Of a stretch of DNA of 64,000 bases, positions 25,211 through 33,989 are shown one piece after another. Source of the DNA: Peptococcaceae bacterium CEB3 (GTDB lineage: Bacteria > Bacillota > Desulfitobacteriia > Desulfitobacteriales > Desulfitobacteriaceae); NCBI GenBank assembly GCA_001029295.1, contig LDXJ01000047.1:1-64000 (forward strand), written 5' to 3'. The stretch's first letter is position 1, and each line of letters starts with the position of its first letter. Below the pieces are notes generated by a model. That model was not told the DNA's origin. It worked only from the letters and a program-made list of their open reading frames with translations, and did no database searches. The position numbers were made by a program, and so were the translations under genes.

Positions 25211-25552
25211 TTGACGAAGGTTAAGGTCTTTGCGGGGGCCTGTGGCTTCACTAGCGTAATCAAAGCGCAGTCATGGGGACCAACCACCGTTAAAGTTGGC
25301 ATTGTTTCAGCTTGTAAGATGTTGAGGGGCATGAACGAAGATCTGGGTCTAATGGACTGGACCAAAGGCATTTTTAATAAGGTTACTGAATCAGTAATTT
25401 ATCGGTCTGCAGGGGAACATCTAAAACATACCGATTGCCCGGTCCCTTGTGCGATTATCAAAGCTATCCAGGTTGAGATTGGTGCCGCGGTTCCAAAAAA
25501 TGTAGAAATTAAAATTGAAAAGTTCAATAATGACCCGGATAATGTAGAATAA
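25211..25552 (+). CDS. Small conserved protein of the methyltransferase locus, copy 2
   Basis: 113 residues from TTG 25211, which follows GGAGGTGG by 8 bases. The longer open frame to 25073 runs back into mobile DNA. It shares TKVKVFAGACGF at the start and LKHTDCPVPCAIIKAIQVEIGAAVPK with the copy at 24661, so the pair arose by duplication or divergent acquisition. The second copy has one more cysteine (PVPCA). Function unknown. Confidence 0.72.
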   Translation: MTKVKVFAGACGFTSVIKAQSWGPTTVKVGIVSACKMLRGMNEDLGLMDWTKGIFNKVTESVIYRSAGEHLKHTDCPVPCAIIKAIQVEIGAAVPKNVEIKIEKFNNDPDNVE

Positions 25553-25619
25553 CAATCAGATAAAACGAGATATTCGGCAGCATTCTGCAAAGACGCGATT
25601 GTTTAGAAAAAGTTGGCCA

Positions 25620-26022
25620 ATGTTAAAGAAAATAGAGACCATATTCAAAATCAAATATTCAGTAGCCTCAGCGTCTGGGCTCTCCCCTTAAAAAGAGGCT
25701 AGAGAGGAGCTTGGCTGGAATATTGTGTCAGAACGTATTTGGTCAAATTGGCGATGAATTGTTCACGCCTCGTTATTGTAGTGACAATGGACAGCCAGTT
25801 TGTCGAAGCCGCGAAGCTGAGCTTACGAACTGAGAATGAATTTTACGCTGCTTATGGACAATATTCAATGGGCCGGCAGGCTGGCCCTTGCTCATGACGC
25901 CTTGCTCAAAGGGAACAATGACTGTCCGGCGGAACTCCTTGGTCCTTCGCTCAAAGAGGTACTTGAACCGGACTACTAAAACAAGATCCTCTATAGGCCA
26001 AAAAACTGATCAAGATCCGGCC
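25620..26022 (+). mobile_element. Decayed IS1182-family transposase fragment
   Basis: Frames in this stretch match the first third of the transposase at 1675 with many changes. Examples are FGQIGDELFTPRYCSDNGQP against FCQIDERLFSPLYSSDNGRP, and AGRLALAHDALLKG followed by LLGPSLKEVLEPDY against AGRLALAYDVLLQG and ILGSEFKEVLDPHY. Frameshifts, stops and a deletion of about 60 codons break it. It is a more distant relative than the copies at 1532 and 8701. Confidence 0.8.
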
Positions 26023-26046
26023 AGATTTCAGGGGAGGATGCTAACT

Positions 26047-26938
26047 GTGAAAATTACTATTTTATGCGGTTTTCTGGGTGCAGGTAAAACGACGCTTCTT
26101 CAACGTATTTTACAGGGAAACCTAGAGAAAACAGCCGTTTTAGTCAACGAATTCGGCCAGGTTGGCATCGATGGCGCGCTTCTATTTGTTTCCACCCCTG
26201 TCGATATTCTCGAACTGCCAAACGGTTGCATTTGCTGTTCGCTCCAACATGATCTATTGGAAGGCGTAAAAGAAATTTGGCGACGCTATTGAGCCATCAG
26301 GACTGTCTGCTCCCTCCTCCATAGTTTCGATGCTTCAAGATCCAGAAATTGCGAACTGGGCAGAACTAACTGCCGTTATCGGAATACTAGACGGCCCGTC
26401 CTTTTTAGATGACTGGAATTCGGGGAACTTGGGCAACTTTTTCCAGGACCAAGTAGCCAATTCCGACGTGATCCTAATTAACAAAACGGACCTAATGTCA
26501 GATAATCTACTCCAGGAAACCATCAAAAAAGTGACCACGCTTAACCTTGTTGCCCCAATTATTCCTACCCAATTCTGTACGGCGGAACTCCCACCAGTTA
26601 TGGGGCATCTAACTGGAGCACACCATCATTTCCGAACCGATTTGGATTCTATGTCCATATCCATATCCTGGGAGGTATCGTATGGAAAGCTATCTGTCTT
26701 GCCTGGCCGACTGGAGCAAGGATCTTTTGGCAATATAGTGCGTGCCAAAGGTATTATACGAACCGAACGAGGTTGGGTGAATTTTGATTATATTAACGGG
26801 AGATGGAATATGGTTTTTTATCCAGAGCATCTAGACAAGGGCAAGGCTGTCTTTATTGGCGATGATTTGAATAAGTCTTTACTAACGGAATATTTTAGCA
26901 CTTTAGTCGAGGTGTCCAGCTGTGAGCTACGGCAGTAA
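26047..26938 (+). pseudogene. Second G3E (CobW-like) GTPase gene, broken by a small deletion and frameshift
   Basis: The first part reads CGFLGAGKTT (P-loop), VNEFGQVGIDG and NGCICCSL, as in the copy at 14904, then stops at 26290-26292 just after EIWRRY. From 26288 the next frame continues with IEPSGLSAPSS and NKTDL to 26938. In the intact paralogue about six residues (QPEHLL) lie between the two parts, so a deletion of roughly 19 bases explains both the gap and the shift. GTG 26047 follows GGGGAGG by 9 bases. If this is not an assembly error the protein is dead, although both halves are otherwise well preserved, which points to recent loss. Confidence 0.8.
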
Positions 26939-27698
26939 AATAAGAGAATTCCGCAAAGAACGAGGCTTGACTTTAAGCCAACTTGCCGAAAAGGCTGATA
27001 TTTCACCTTCCTATTTAAGTGGCATCGAACGTGGTGTAAAAAAGGCTTCCCTAAATGTGCTGAATAAGTTAAGTGGAGCCGTTAATATACCCGTTTCCTA
27101 CTTGGTAGGGGAAAATATACCCGGCGTCCAAGATGACGGCTACCGTATTCACCTCATTCGTAACGCCCGTGGGCTTACGGTCGAAGAACTGGCGGAAATC
27201 AGCGATTTGCCCAGCAACGTCATAACTGGGTTTGAGGAAGGTAGTCGGAAGTTAAGCTTACCGGATATGGAAAAGCTCTGCGATGCTCTCAACGTGGATG
27301 TTAGCTATTTACTTAGCCGAGGCAAAAAGAAATATAAACTAAGTGAACGACTGCGCTCGATTCGCGAAGCTCAGGGCATGACTGTTACCTTATTGGCCGA
27401 TAAGGCAGGCGTTTCTCCTGGCTTTATCAGTCAACTCGAAAATAACCTGACAATGCCTTCTTTTGAGAGTCTGGAAGCAATTGCCCGGGCCATGGGCATA
27501 GCCTCTTCCTATATATGGATAGAGAAGGAGGATTTAGAGGAACTTCTAGCCAGATTAAGTCCCGATGTGCTGGAACTGCTGAGCGATACCAACGTCCAGA
27601 CTGTACTGCGTATGATCAGCGATTTTGATGGTAGTGAATTAAAATATCTTCTCAAATACATAGAATTTTTTAAACGGCACCGGAATTTGTTACGATGA
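26922..27698 (+). CDS. Triple XRE-type helix-turn-helix regulator
   Basis: 258 residues with three successive Cro/CI helix-turn-helix domains: residues 5-62 (IREFRKERGLTLSQLAEKAD), about 70-128 (LIRNARGLTVEELAEISD) and about 142-200 (LRSIREAQGMTVTLLADKAG). A 55-residue tail follows. The GTG start overlaps the end of the G3E gene by 17 bases, so they were translationally coupled. Three stacked XRE domains are uncommon and suggest binding to an extended or composite site. Its neighbours make corrinoid or methyl-substrate control plausible (inference). Confidence 0.88.
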   Translation: MSYGSKIREFRKERGLTLSQLAEKADISPSYLSGIERGVKKASLNVLNKLSGAVNIPVSYLVGENIPGVQDDGYRIHLIRNARGLTVEELAEISDLPSNVITGFEEGSRKLSLPDMEKLCDALNVDVSYLLSRGKKKYKLSERLRSIREAQGMTVTLLADKAGVSPGFISQLENNLTMPSFESLEAIARAMGIASSYIWIEKEDLEELLARLSPDVLELLSDTNVQTVLRMISDFDGSELKYLLKYIEFFKRHRNLLR

Positions 27699-27799
27699 TA
27701 CCTCGTTATCTATGATTCCATCAAATGAGTGGTTCGTGTTTGTTATGGCCATTGGAAAAAATGTTTAAGAGTGTTAGCAATGGAGAGGGAGGATGCTCG

Positions 27800-28483
27800 T
27801 TGGATAAGAAACCAGAAATTCATCAAATTCTAGCCAGACTTCGTCAAACTGTAATTAGGTTTGATACACCGGGTGTCAGGGAAATTTGTCAGGATGTCCT
27901 TGAAGGAAATTATAACGCCCACAGTTGTATTTTTGACGGTTTAGTGTCCGGGATGGAAGAAGTGGGCCGCCTTTACGAGAATGGGGAATATTATGTGCCG
28001 GAGATGCTCCTGTGTGCTGATACATTTTATGCTGGGTTGGATTTGTTGCGACCCAGGCTGGAAGCTCAGAAACAGGAAATACTGATCAAAGAGACGGGAA
28101 AGGTAATTATTGGCGTCGTATCCGGCGATATTCACGATATTGGTAAAAATATTGTACGGATGATGTTTGATATTGCTGGCTTAAAAGTCTGGGATTTAGG
28201 CCGGGATGTTTCCCTGGAGCTATTTATCAGGGAGCAAGAAAAGCGTAACGCTGATATAATGTGTCTTTCTTCAATGATGTCTACCACAACATTGGAAATC
28301 AAACATGCCATCCGCCAGTTGAAAGAACGTTTTCCCAATCTAAAGATCTTGGTGGGTGGTGCACCTCTGAATGAGGTCTTAGCTCATCGCTGGGGAGCAG
28401 ATGGTTATGCAAATGATGCAACGAATGCCGTTAAGGAAGCAATTAAAATAATTAGCCATGTAAGAAAATATAGGGTAATATAA
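27800..28483 (+). CDS. Corrinoid protein, fourth methyl carrier of the island
   Basis: 227 residues from TTG 27800, which has GGGAGG 8 bases upstream. The open frame back to 27725 is not family-like. It matches the protein at 18809 in both halves: IFDGLVSGMEEVGRLYENGEYYVPEM in the cap and GDIHDIGKNIVRMMFD in the B12-binding domain with the cobalt-ligand histidine. It stands alone after the XRE regulator, with no methyltransferase I gene nearby, so its donor enzyme must be elsewhere or lost. Confidence 0.88.
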   Translation: MDKKPEIHQILARLRQTVIRFDTPGVREICQDVLEGNYNAHSCIFDGLVSGMEEVGRLYENGEYYVPEMLLCADTFYAGLDLLRPRLEAQKQEILIKETGKVIIGVVSGDIHDIGKNIVRMMFDIAGLKVWDLGRDVSLELFIREQEKRNADIMCLSSMMSTTTLEIKHAIRQLKERFPNLKILVGGAPLNEVLAHRWGADGYANDATNAVKEAIKIISHVRKYRVI

Positions 28484-28769
28484 TGTAAAATGCAGAAAAA
28501 TGAGCTGGCCTACGAACGAGTGTGCTATTGGAGTCTCTGCATCAAACTACGTAAGCATACACTTATGTAAGCTCAAATATGGCAAAAAACCGTTGGCAAC
28601 CGGCCCGTTGATGTGATGCACCGCCCCTGCGGCGTGAAACATGCCATAGGGAGCGTGTCCTATCCTGCTCGATCAGTTGTCCGAACTAATGATATAGTTG
28701 TTGGTTGTGCGACTGTGCGGCTACGCGGAAAGAGGTGCAGCCACAGAGGAACACAAAGAAGCTATTCTG
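28484..28769. other. Intergenic stretch with no recognisable gene
   Basis: No start with a ribosome binding site and no recognised protein signature in any frame. It joins the last corrinoid gene to a decayed ATPase fragment and looks like eroded DNA. Confidence 0.4.
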
Positions 28770-28965
28770 AGCGAAGCACGGACCAAATATAAACAAGATA
28801 CGGTGGCGGCCATGGCGGAAGAATTTAGATTCCTCCCGCACAGAGGAAATGGACGCCTTCTGGAAGTTCATCGGACATACTCTGAATTCAGACTTTGACA
28901 TTACGGTCTTCGATACTGCTCCGACCCGGCATACCTTGCGCCTGTCGGAACTGCCCTTGGATTGA
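28770..28965 (+). pseudogene. Fragment of an ArsA-family ATPase gene
   Basis: One frame reads YKQDTVAAMAEEF and then, after a frameshift near 28838, TEEMDAFWKFIGHTLNSDF followed by VFDTAPTRHTLRLSELP. This corresponds to the SPCTEE and DTAPTGHTLRLL segments of ArsA-type anion-pump and cofactor ATPases. The normally invariant Gly of PTGHT is Arg here. The P-loop end and the C-terminal half are absent. It is a dead remnant. Confidence 0.65.
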
Positions 28966-29346
28966 GCAGCCAGATGGAATCCAAGGCGGGAGCCGGGACG
29001 GAAGTGAGTGCAGGGGAACGGGCCCAGCAGGCGCCATTTCAGGCGGCGATTGAGCCCTTGCCGGATCCTGAGGTTACCACTTTGGCATCGCTTACGCCGG
29101 AGAATATCCTGAAACGGTATTGCGGAGCCCGGAACCGGATCTATCAGTGGATTTTTGTTGTAGGATGGTTTAGTGTCTAGAGAATCCGAACTCATAAAGG
29201 GCTGACAATGACAAGACAAAGTTGGAAATCAGGGATAAAGAGTCTTTGCTGCTTATGAGAGCCTTCAATTGACATAATATTGAAGATCATCTATCCCATG
29301 AAAAAAGAAAAAATCATGCTTCAGCTCTGGGAAAGACGCTTAGCCC
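28966..29346. other. Degenerate stretch before the tRNA gene
   Basis: A short plus-strand frame (to 29180) and a minus-strand frame are open but lack ribosome binding sites and recognised domains. An inverted repeat CTTCAAT...ATTGAAG lies near 29265-29287. Nothing further is supportable. Confidence 0.35.
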
Positions 29347-29375
29347 TTGACAAACGCGGCCTATTTTAGTAAATT
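29347..29375 (+). promoter_or_regulatory. Probable sigma-A promoter of the tRNA gene
   Basis: TTGACA (29347) and TAAATT (29370) are separated by 17 bases and lie 30 bases before the mature tRNA 5' end. Confidence 0.5.
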
Positions 29376-29404
29376 ATTTAAGTGAGTTAAACACTTACTA
29401 AGAA

Positions 29405-29480
29405 GCGCTCGTAGCTCAGTGGATAGAGTGACGGTTTCCGAGGCCGGAGGTCGCAGGTTCAAATCCTGCCGGGCGCACCA
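29405..29480 (+). tRNA. tRNA-Arg (anticodon CCG)
   Basis: A 76-base cloverleaf can be folded by eye. The acceptor stem is GCGCTCG with CGGGCGC (one G-U pair), the D stem GCTC/GAGT, the anticodon loop TTCCGAG with anticodon CCG, and the T arm GCAGG-TTCAAAT-CCTGC. The 3' ACCA is encoded and the discriminator is A. It reads the arginine codon CGG. The top pair of the anticodon stem (A27-G43) is mismatched. It marks the switch from the mobile, A/T-richer region to core-like DNA. No integrase gene or repeated 3' end was seen in the window. Confidence 0.95.
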
Positions 29481-29523
29481 CATTGTTAGGGATTTGTCTA
29501 TAGGTATCTTTTGAAGAAGCTGT

Positions 29524-29560
29524 CGGTCTTTCTGAGAATAAGGTCAGAAAGACCGTTTTT
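29524..29560 (+). terminator. Rho-independent terminator after tRNA-Arg
   Basis: Arms CGGTCTTTCTGA and TCAGAAAGACCG, perfect 12-bp stem, 8-base loop, followed by TTTTT. Confidence 0.9.
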
Positions 29561-29599
29561 CGTAATTAATAAAGATTGCTGTGGCAAGGGGGATCAAGG

Positions 29600-30469
29600 T
29601 TGTTGCGGCAGAGGTTGAGAAACGCTTTTCCCTGGAAAACACTTGAGTACTTTTTAGGGGTCACTTTTGGGGCCGTTGTCGTAGGGATTAGTATGAATAC
29701 CTTTATTATTCCCAACCGGATCGCCGACGGCGGAGTGACGGGAATAGCGATCATCCTGCACTATCTGTATCACTGGCCGGTGGGTTGGGTCGTCTTCATT
29801 TTGAATGTTCCCCTCTTCGTGCTGGGTTTAAAATTAGTCGGGAGGAAGTTCTTGATTCTGAGTTTTTGGGGCGTGGCGCTCTTGTCTTTGACTTTGCAAG
29901 TCACGACCCACATGCCGGTGTTGACGAAAGATACCCTCCTGTCCGCTATTTTCGGCGGTGTTCTGACCGGGGTGGGGATGGGGGTTATCTTTCGGTCCCG
30001 GGGGTCTTTAGGGGGAACAGACATTTTGGCGGTGTTTCTCAGTCGCACGACACCGCTCAGTGTGGGTCAAATTCTTCTCGGTATGGATGCCCTCATTTTT
30101 ACGGCGACGGCCATACTCTTTCGCCCGGAAGCCGCCATGTATGCGGCAATCTATATGTTTATCGCCACCCGGGTTATTGATCTTGTCCAGGAAGGGATGA
30201 GTCATTCCAAGGCAGTGATGGTAGTTACCGAAGAACCCGGTGCTGTGGCCCAGGAAATCATGGCAAAACTGGGGAGGGGGGTCACTCTCTTTCAGGCGGA
30301 AGGAGCCTATTCCGGCGAAGCGAAAAAGGTTGTTTACTGTGTTGTCGGCCGCACAGAATTGACCCAGGTCAAAGAAATTGTCCGGCGACTTGACCCCAAG
30401 GCTTTTTTGACGGTTTCGGAAGTTCCGGAAGTCGTGGGCGAAGGGTTTGCGTCCTGGAAAGGGCATTGA
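29600..30469 (+). CDS. YitT-family membrane protein
   Basis: About 289 residues. Five or six hydrophobic segments (for example FLGVTFGAVVVGISMNTFII and VGWVVFILNVPLFVLGL) form the YitT membrane domain. The motif RIADGGVTGIAIIL and FRSRGSLGGTDILAV are typical. The last about 90 residues are a soluble DUF2179 domain. The transported or bound substrate is unknown. TTG 29600 follows GGGGGATCAAGG. TTG 29576 also fits the frame but lacks a ribosome binding site. Confidence 0.88.
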   Translation: MLRQRLRNAFPWKTLEYFLGVTFGAVVVGISMNTFIIPNRIADGGVTGIAIILHYLYHWPVGWVVFILNVPLFVLGLKLVGRKFLILSFWGVALLSLTLQVTTHMPVLTKDTLLSAIFGGVLTGVGMGVIFRSRGSLGGTDILAVFLSRTTPLSVGQILLGMDALIFTATAILFRPEAAMYAAIYMFIATRVIDLVQEGMSHSKAVMVVTEEPGAVAQEIMAKLGRGVTLFQAEGAYSGEAKKVVYCVVGRTELTQVKEIVRRLDPKAFLTVSEVPEVVGEGFASWKGH

Positions 30470-30517
30470 GGGTTGACCCGTCGCAAGGACAATGCTTGAG
30501 TGAGCCAAAGCGGATCT

Positions 30518-31363
30518 TTACGGGGAGGGCACCCCGGACCGGGTTTTGTCAGCGTTTCCCGCCGGTGTGATGTCTGCATTGGGAGGGTTGCCGTTTTCTT
30601 TAAGGTTGCTCTCCGGTGGCCAGGTGCCGTTGGCTTCGGATAAAAGTTGGCCGATCGGCATCAAAGTATATCCTTTGGCTTTTAAGGCTTTGATGACTTC
30701 CGGCAAAGCTTTGATCGTGTCGGGAGCGGAATCGGAGGCGTGAAAGAGGATGATCGAACCGGGCTTGACGCCAGCGCCGGGGCGGATGCCATTCAGTACA
30801 TTGTTGACGACGGCGGCCGGACCGGGCCGTTTCCAGTCCAGGGAGTCGACGCTCCATTGAATGACCCGGTAGCCCTGGCGATCGGCGACACTGATGACTT
30901 TGTTGTCATAGGCTCCGTTGGGAACACGGATGAGGCGGACTTTTTGGCCGGAGATTTGTTCCAGAACGGCTTGAGCCGAGGTGATCTCCTTGGCGATTTC
31001 CTCAGGGCTCAGGGTATTTAAATCAATATGCCGGTTGCCGTGGGAGCCGATCTCATCACCATCAGCCACCATGCGTTTGACCAATTCGGGATGTTTTGCC
31101 GCCCAGGGACTGGAGAGGAAGAATGTGGCATGCACGCCTTCTTGTTTCAGTATATCCAGGATCGGAAGGGCGGTTTTTTCTCCCCAACTGATATCAAAGG
31201 TAAGGCCGACGGCCTTGGTGGTCACATTCGCGGAATAAATCGGCTTGAGTTTCCCGGAAAAAACCGAGATGACATTGTCGCGATAAGCCAGAAAGACAAA
31301 AAGCAGAACTCCCCAGAGGACGAGGTTGCGCCAGGGCGGGCGGCGCATAATGATGACTTTCAT
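30518..31363 (-). CDS. Polysaccharide deacetylase, PdaB-like
   Basis: 281 residues. An N-terminal membrane anchor (LVLWGVLLFVFLAY, about 12-26) precedes a NodB deacetylase domain with the catalytic aspartate in LTFDISWGEK, the metal-binding HGNRHIDL pair and the RVPNGAYD and ILFHASD motifs. In Bacillus the PdaB family is needed to keep spore peptidoglycan intact, making this a probable sporulation gene. The proline- and asparagine-rich tail after residue 245 is extra. Start ATG 31363 has GGAGGAG 8 bases upstream. Convergent with the YitT gene. Confidence 0.88.
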   Translation of the reverse strand: MKVIIMRRPPWRNLVLWGVLLFVFLAYRDNVISVFSGKLKPIYSANVTTKAVGLTFDISWGEKTALPILDILKQEGVHATFFLSSPWAAKHPELVKRMVADGDEIGSHGNRHIDLNTLSPEEIAKEITSAQAVLEQISGQKVRLIRVPNGAYDNKVISVADRQGYRVIQWSVDSLDWKRPGPAAVVNNVLNGIRPGAGVKPGSIILFHASDSAPDTIKALPEVIKALKAKGYTLMPIGQLLSEANGTWPPESNLKENGNPPNADITPAGNADKTRSGVPSP

Positions 31364-31543
31364 CGGGCACTCCTCCCTTCGCCTAAAACATATTCAGAGT
31401 GCCCACAGTTCATGACCCGCTCGGGACTCGGCGGTACCTAAGCAATTGTTCCAAGCGCGCCGATTCCCGGTTGCATGATTCTTGGCAAGAACCGGCGTGT
31501 TCCGCTTAGACGGGAGTCTTTCGCTGACTGCTAAGTGCAATAA

Positions 31544-31569
31544 AAAAACACCCTCTTGAGGGTGTTTTT
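31544..31569. terminator. Bidirectional terminator
   Basis: AAAAACACCCTC and GAGGGTGTTTTT form a stem with a two-base centre, with A- and T-runs on either side. It lies just past the stop of the minus-strand membrane protein gene. Confidence 0.8.
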
Positions 31570-31657
31570 CCTTCGAGATATATCATTGCGCACGTGAAAT
31601 CAGTGTATAACGTGGCTTTGCATCTTTCATAAAACAATGGAGGCGGCGCAAAAAGTC

Positions 31658-31912
31658 TTAACGCCTGGAACGATGACCGAAGATAAAATGATAAAGGTCA
31701 AAGCGGAAGAGAAGTTTGAGCAAGAAATGTGCCACAATAACGACAAGGGCAATGAAGGCGACCACTTTGACGATGGCAAAAACAAGCGCAAGGAGCCAGA
31801 AAAAGACTTTGCCCAAAACAAAAATAGACAGGAGGAGCGCAACGATCAAGATACAGATTTTCAGCGCCGTTATCCAGTAGTTAGAAGGCTCGGTTGAGCG
31901 GTACGCGTTCAC
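31658..31912 (-). CDS. Small membrane protein of unknown function
   Basis: 84 residues, largely hydrophobic: two long segments (ICILIVALLLSIFVLGKVFF and VAFIALVVIVAHFLLKLLF) end in a basic tail GHRSRR. The GTG start is preceded by GAGGAGGTG at 7 bases and the gene ends before a strong terminator, so it is a real transcription unit. No family recognised. Confidence 0.7.
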   Translation of the reverse strand: MNAYRSTEPSNYWITALKICILIVALLLSIFVLGKVFFWLLALVFAIVKVVAFIALVVIVAHFLLKLLFRFDLYHFIFGHRSRR

Positions 31913-32054
31913 GGTGATACACCTCCTCAGTTAACAGATTACCACATTTCGACTCAGGTGTCTAGATTCCAAGCTTTCTTGAGTTAAAGCTCGTCTTGTG
32001 CCCAAAAAGCGTCCCTCGCATATGCTGAAGCAGACGCGGAGGGGATGGTACGCG

Positions 32055-33329
32055 ATGGATGAACAGCTACTGGGCTTTTGGCGCCGTGTAATGGATGAAG
32101 GGACCCGCCGTTTGGGCCGGGCAGAGTATCAAGAGGCGGAAAGTTTTTTTCAACAGGGGGCGTCTACGGCTGAGCGGCTGGGAGCCCCGGAGGTCCTGGC
32201 TTTTTCCGTCCGCTTGCTGGCGACCGTTCGGGTGAAACTGGGGGAGTTGGAAAGTGCCGAAACGGGGTTTAGCCGGGCCTTGGAAATCTGTCAAAACGTG
32301 GACAACGCCAAGGGCATGGCTGAAGCTTGGGCCGGCTTAGCCAGCGTTGCTTTCGGCAGGGGTGCGTTTGCCCAAGCCGTGCGGTATTATGAACAGGCAA
32401 TTTCTGTATATCCGCCTGCTTCTCCCCCTCTAAGGCTGGGCATGTTGTACTCCGATTTGGGTCAGGCCTACGCTCTTCTCGAACTTTGGGAGAAGGCGCT
32501 GAGGGCTTATGATCGGGCCCAGGACCTGTGTCACCGTCACGGTTATCCCAAGGGGGAGGGGGAGCTGAAGGTACTTATGGGGGAAATTTGCTATCGCCGC
32601 GGTGAGAAGAAAAAAGCGGAGGATTGGTTCAAGGAGGCGTGCCGGATTTTTGCCGCCCTGGGCGATCCGGCCACTCTGGCCAATGCCCTGCAATATATGG
32701 CTTTCATATATTATGACCAAAACCGGATGAAGCCTGCCGAAGAAATCTTGCGCAGGGCTATTGCCCTGTGGCTGCTGTGCGACATGCCGGCGGAGGCCAG
32801 TGAATCCTGTTATTTCCTAAGTAAAATCGAACAGAATCTGGGCACCGGCGGCGAGGCAGAGGCGTACATAGAACTTTCCATTAAGCTGTATGAGAAAGAG
32901 GATATCGGCTTGGCTTTGCGCTATCAAAGTCTCGCCGGCATTGCCTTGACGGATCTGGAACTGGTCAAGGCGGAAAAGTATTTCTTGCAAGCGCTGAACC
33001 TGTTCCGAGTTCTCGGGGATGAGAATAAGGCAGGGGAGATCTTTCAGACTTTAGCCGTGCTCGCCGACCTCGACGGGCGCCAGACAGAGGCTCGGGGTTA
33101 CCATGAGAAAGCGATAGAGGCATTGTCAGCGGCGGGCTCTTTGGCGGTGGAAGCAAGGCAGGGTCTTGCCCTCTTTTATGAAAAGCATCATAATTACCGC
33201 AAAGCCCTAGAGACCTTCTGGACGGCTTTACAAATGGCCCGTGAAAGCGGTTTGGACAGTGAGGAGCTGGAAACGGGCATCCAGCGCGTTTCACGCCTGC
33301 TGCGCAAGAAAGGAAGAGGTACATGGTGA
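32055..33329 (+). CDS. Tetratricopeptide-repeat protein
   Basis: About 424 residues made almost wholly of TPR-like helical pairs (for example AEYQEAESFFQQGASTAERLG, GAFAQAVRYYEQAISVYPP, LWEKALRAYDRAQDLCHRHG). No signal peptide, enzyme domain or DNA-binding domain. TPR scaffolds mediate protein contacts, and Rap/PlcR-like regulators share this fold. ATG 32055 follows GGAGGGG by 11 bases. The next gene starts 129 bases downstream. Confidence 0.8.
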   Translation: MDEQLLGFWRRVMDEGTRRLGRAEYQEAESFFQQGASTAERLGAPEVLAFSVRLLATVRVKLGELESAETGFSRALEICQNVDNAKGMAEAWAGLASVAFGRGAFAQAVRYYEQAISVYPPASPPLRLGMLYSDLGQAYALLELWEKALRAYDRAQDLCHRHGYPKGEGELKVLMGEICYRRGEKKKAEDWFKEACRIFAALGDPATLANALQYMAFIYYDQNRMKPAEEILRRAIALWLLCDMPAEASESCYFLSKIEQNLGTGGEAEAYIELSIKLYEKEDIGLALRYQSLAGIALTDLELVKAEKYFLQALNLFRVLGDENKAGEIFQTLAVLADLDGRQTEARGYHEKAIEALSAAGSLAVEARQGLALFYEKHHNYRKALETFWTALQMARESGLDSEELETGIQRVSRLLRKKGRGTW

Positions 33330-33457
33330 GAAGTGGAGCTTCGGGAAATGTTCTGAAAGTACTAGGAAGATAGGTCATTTTCCGGTAAAATTAAGAAAAC
33401 GGCAGGATAAAGCGACTGCAGGGGTAACTTTATTGTTGAGGGGTGGGGGGTAGACCA

Positions 33458-33901
33458 GTGGGGAAGGTCAAGGAAAACACTTTGCGCAAAGTGGAAGACT
33501 TTTTTGTCCGGGAAACTGCGATGCGCGGCAGTTCCGAGATTCAAGTCACGATGGAGGATTTGCGCAGGGAAACTAAGCTCTCTTTAGTGACGATCTATAA
33601 GGCTATCGACGACTTAATAGACGGCGGAAAACTGACGGTGACCGACACGGGAACGCGCCGCTCGCCCAGGATGTACCGTTATCGGTCTTCGCCAAGCCCA
33701 GAAGGACCCAGGATTAACGCAGGGGAAATGGCCGAGGTGGTCAAAGCGTTGGAAGAATTGGTGCACGAACTGGCGGTCAAGGATCAGGTGATTGAAGCTT
33801 TGCGCGCGAAACTGACAGCGTTGGAGTCGCAGGAATCCCAGGTTCTTTATAGGCTGAGGGTTAGCGAGGATACGGAAGTTATTGTGCGCAGAAAATCTTA
33901 A
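33458..33901 (+). CDS. Helix-turn-helix protein with C-terminal coiled coil
   Basis: 147 residues. Residues 1-65 look like a winged helix (VTMEDLRRETKLSLVTIYKAIDDLIDGGKLTVTD). Residues about 90-130 are a likely coiled coil (AEVVKALEELVHELAVKDQVIEALRAKLTALE). This is the layout of small dimeric regulators. GTG 33458 is preceded by GGGGTGGGGGG at 7 bases. Target unknown. Confidence 0.7.
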   Translation: MGKVKENTLRKVEDFFVRETAMRGSSEIQVTMEDLRRETKLSLVTIYKAIDDLIDGGKLTVTDTGTRRSPRMYRYRSSPSPEGPRINAGEMAEVVKALEELVHELAVKDQVIEALRAKLTALESQESQVLYRLRVSEDTEVIVRRKS

Positions 33902-33989
33902 AGGGCGGGGTATCATACGCCAATATATGCTATACTAATACTATAGACGGGCAATGATGTTTCGGACATTATGATTCTGGAGGGATAAC

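Noticed and set aside
29298-29369. Short frame reading MKKEKIMLQLWERR before the tRNA
   Set aside because: No ribosome binding site and it overlaps the tRNA promoter; too short to judge.
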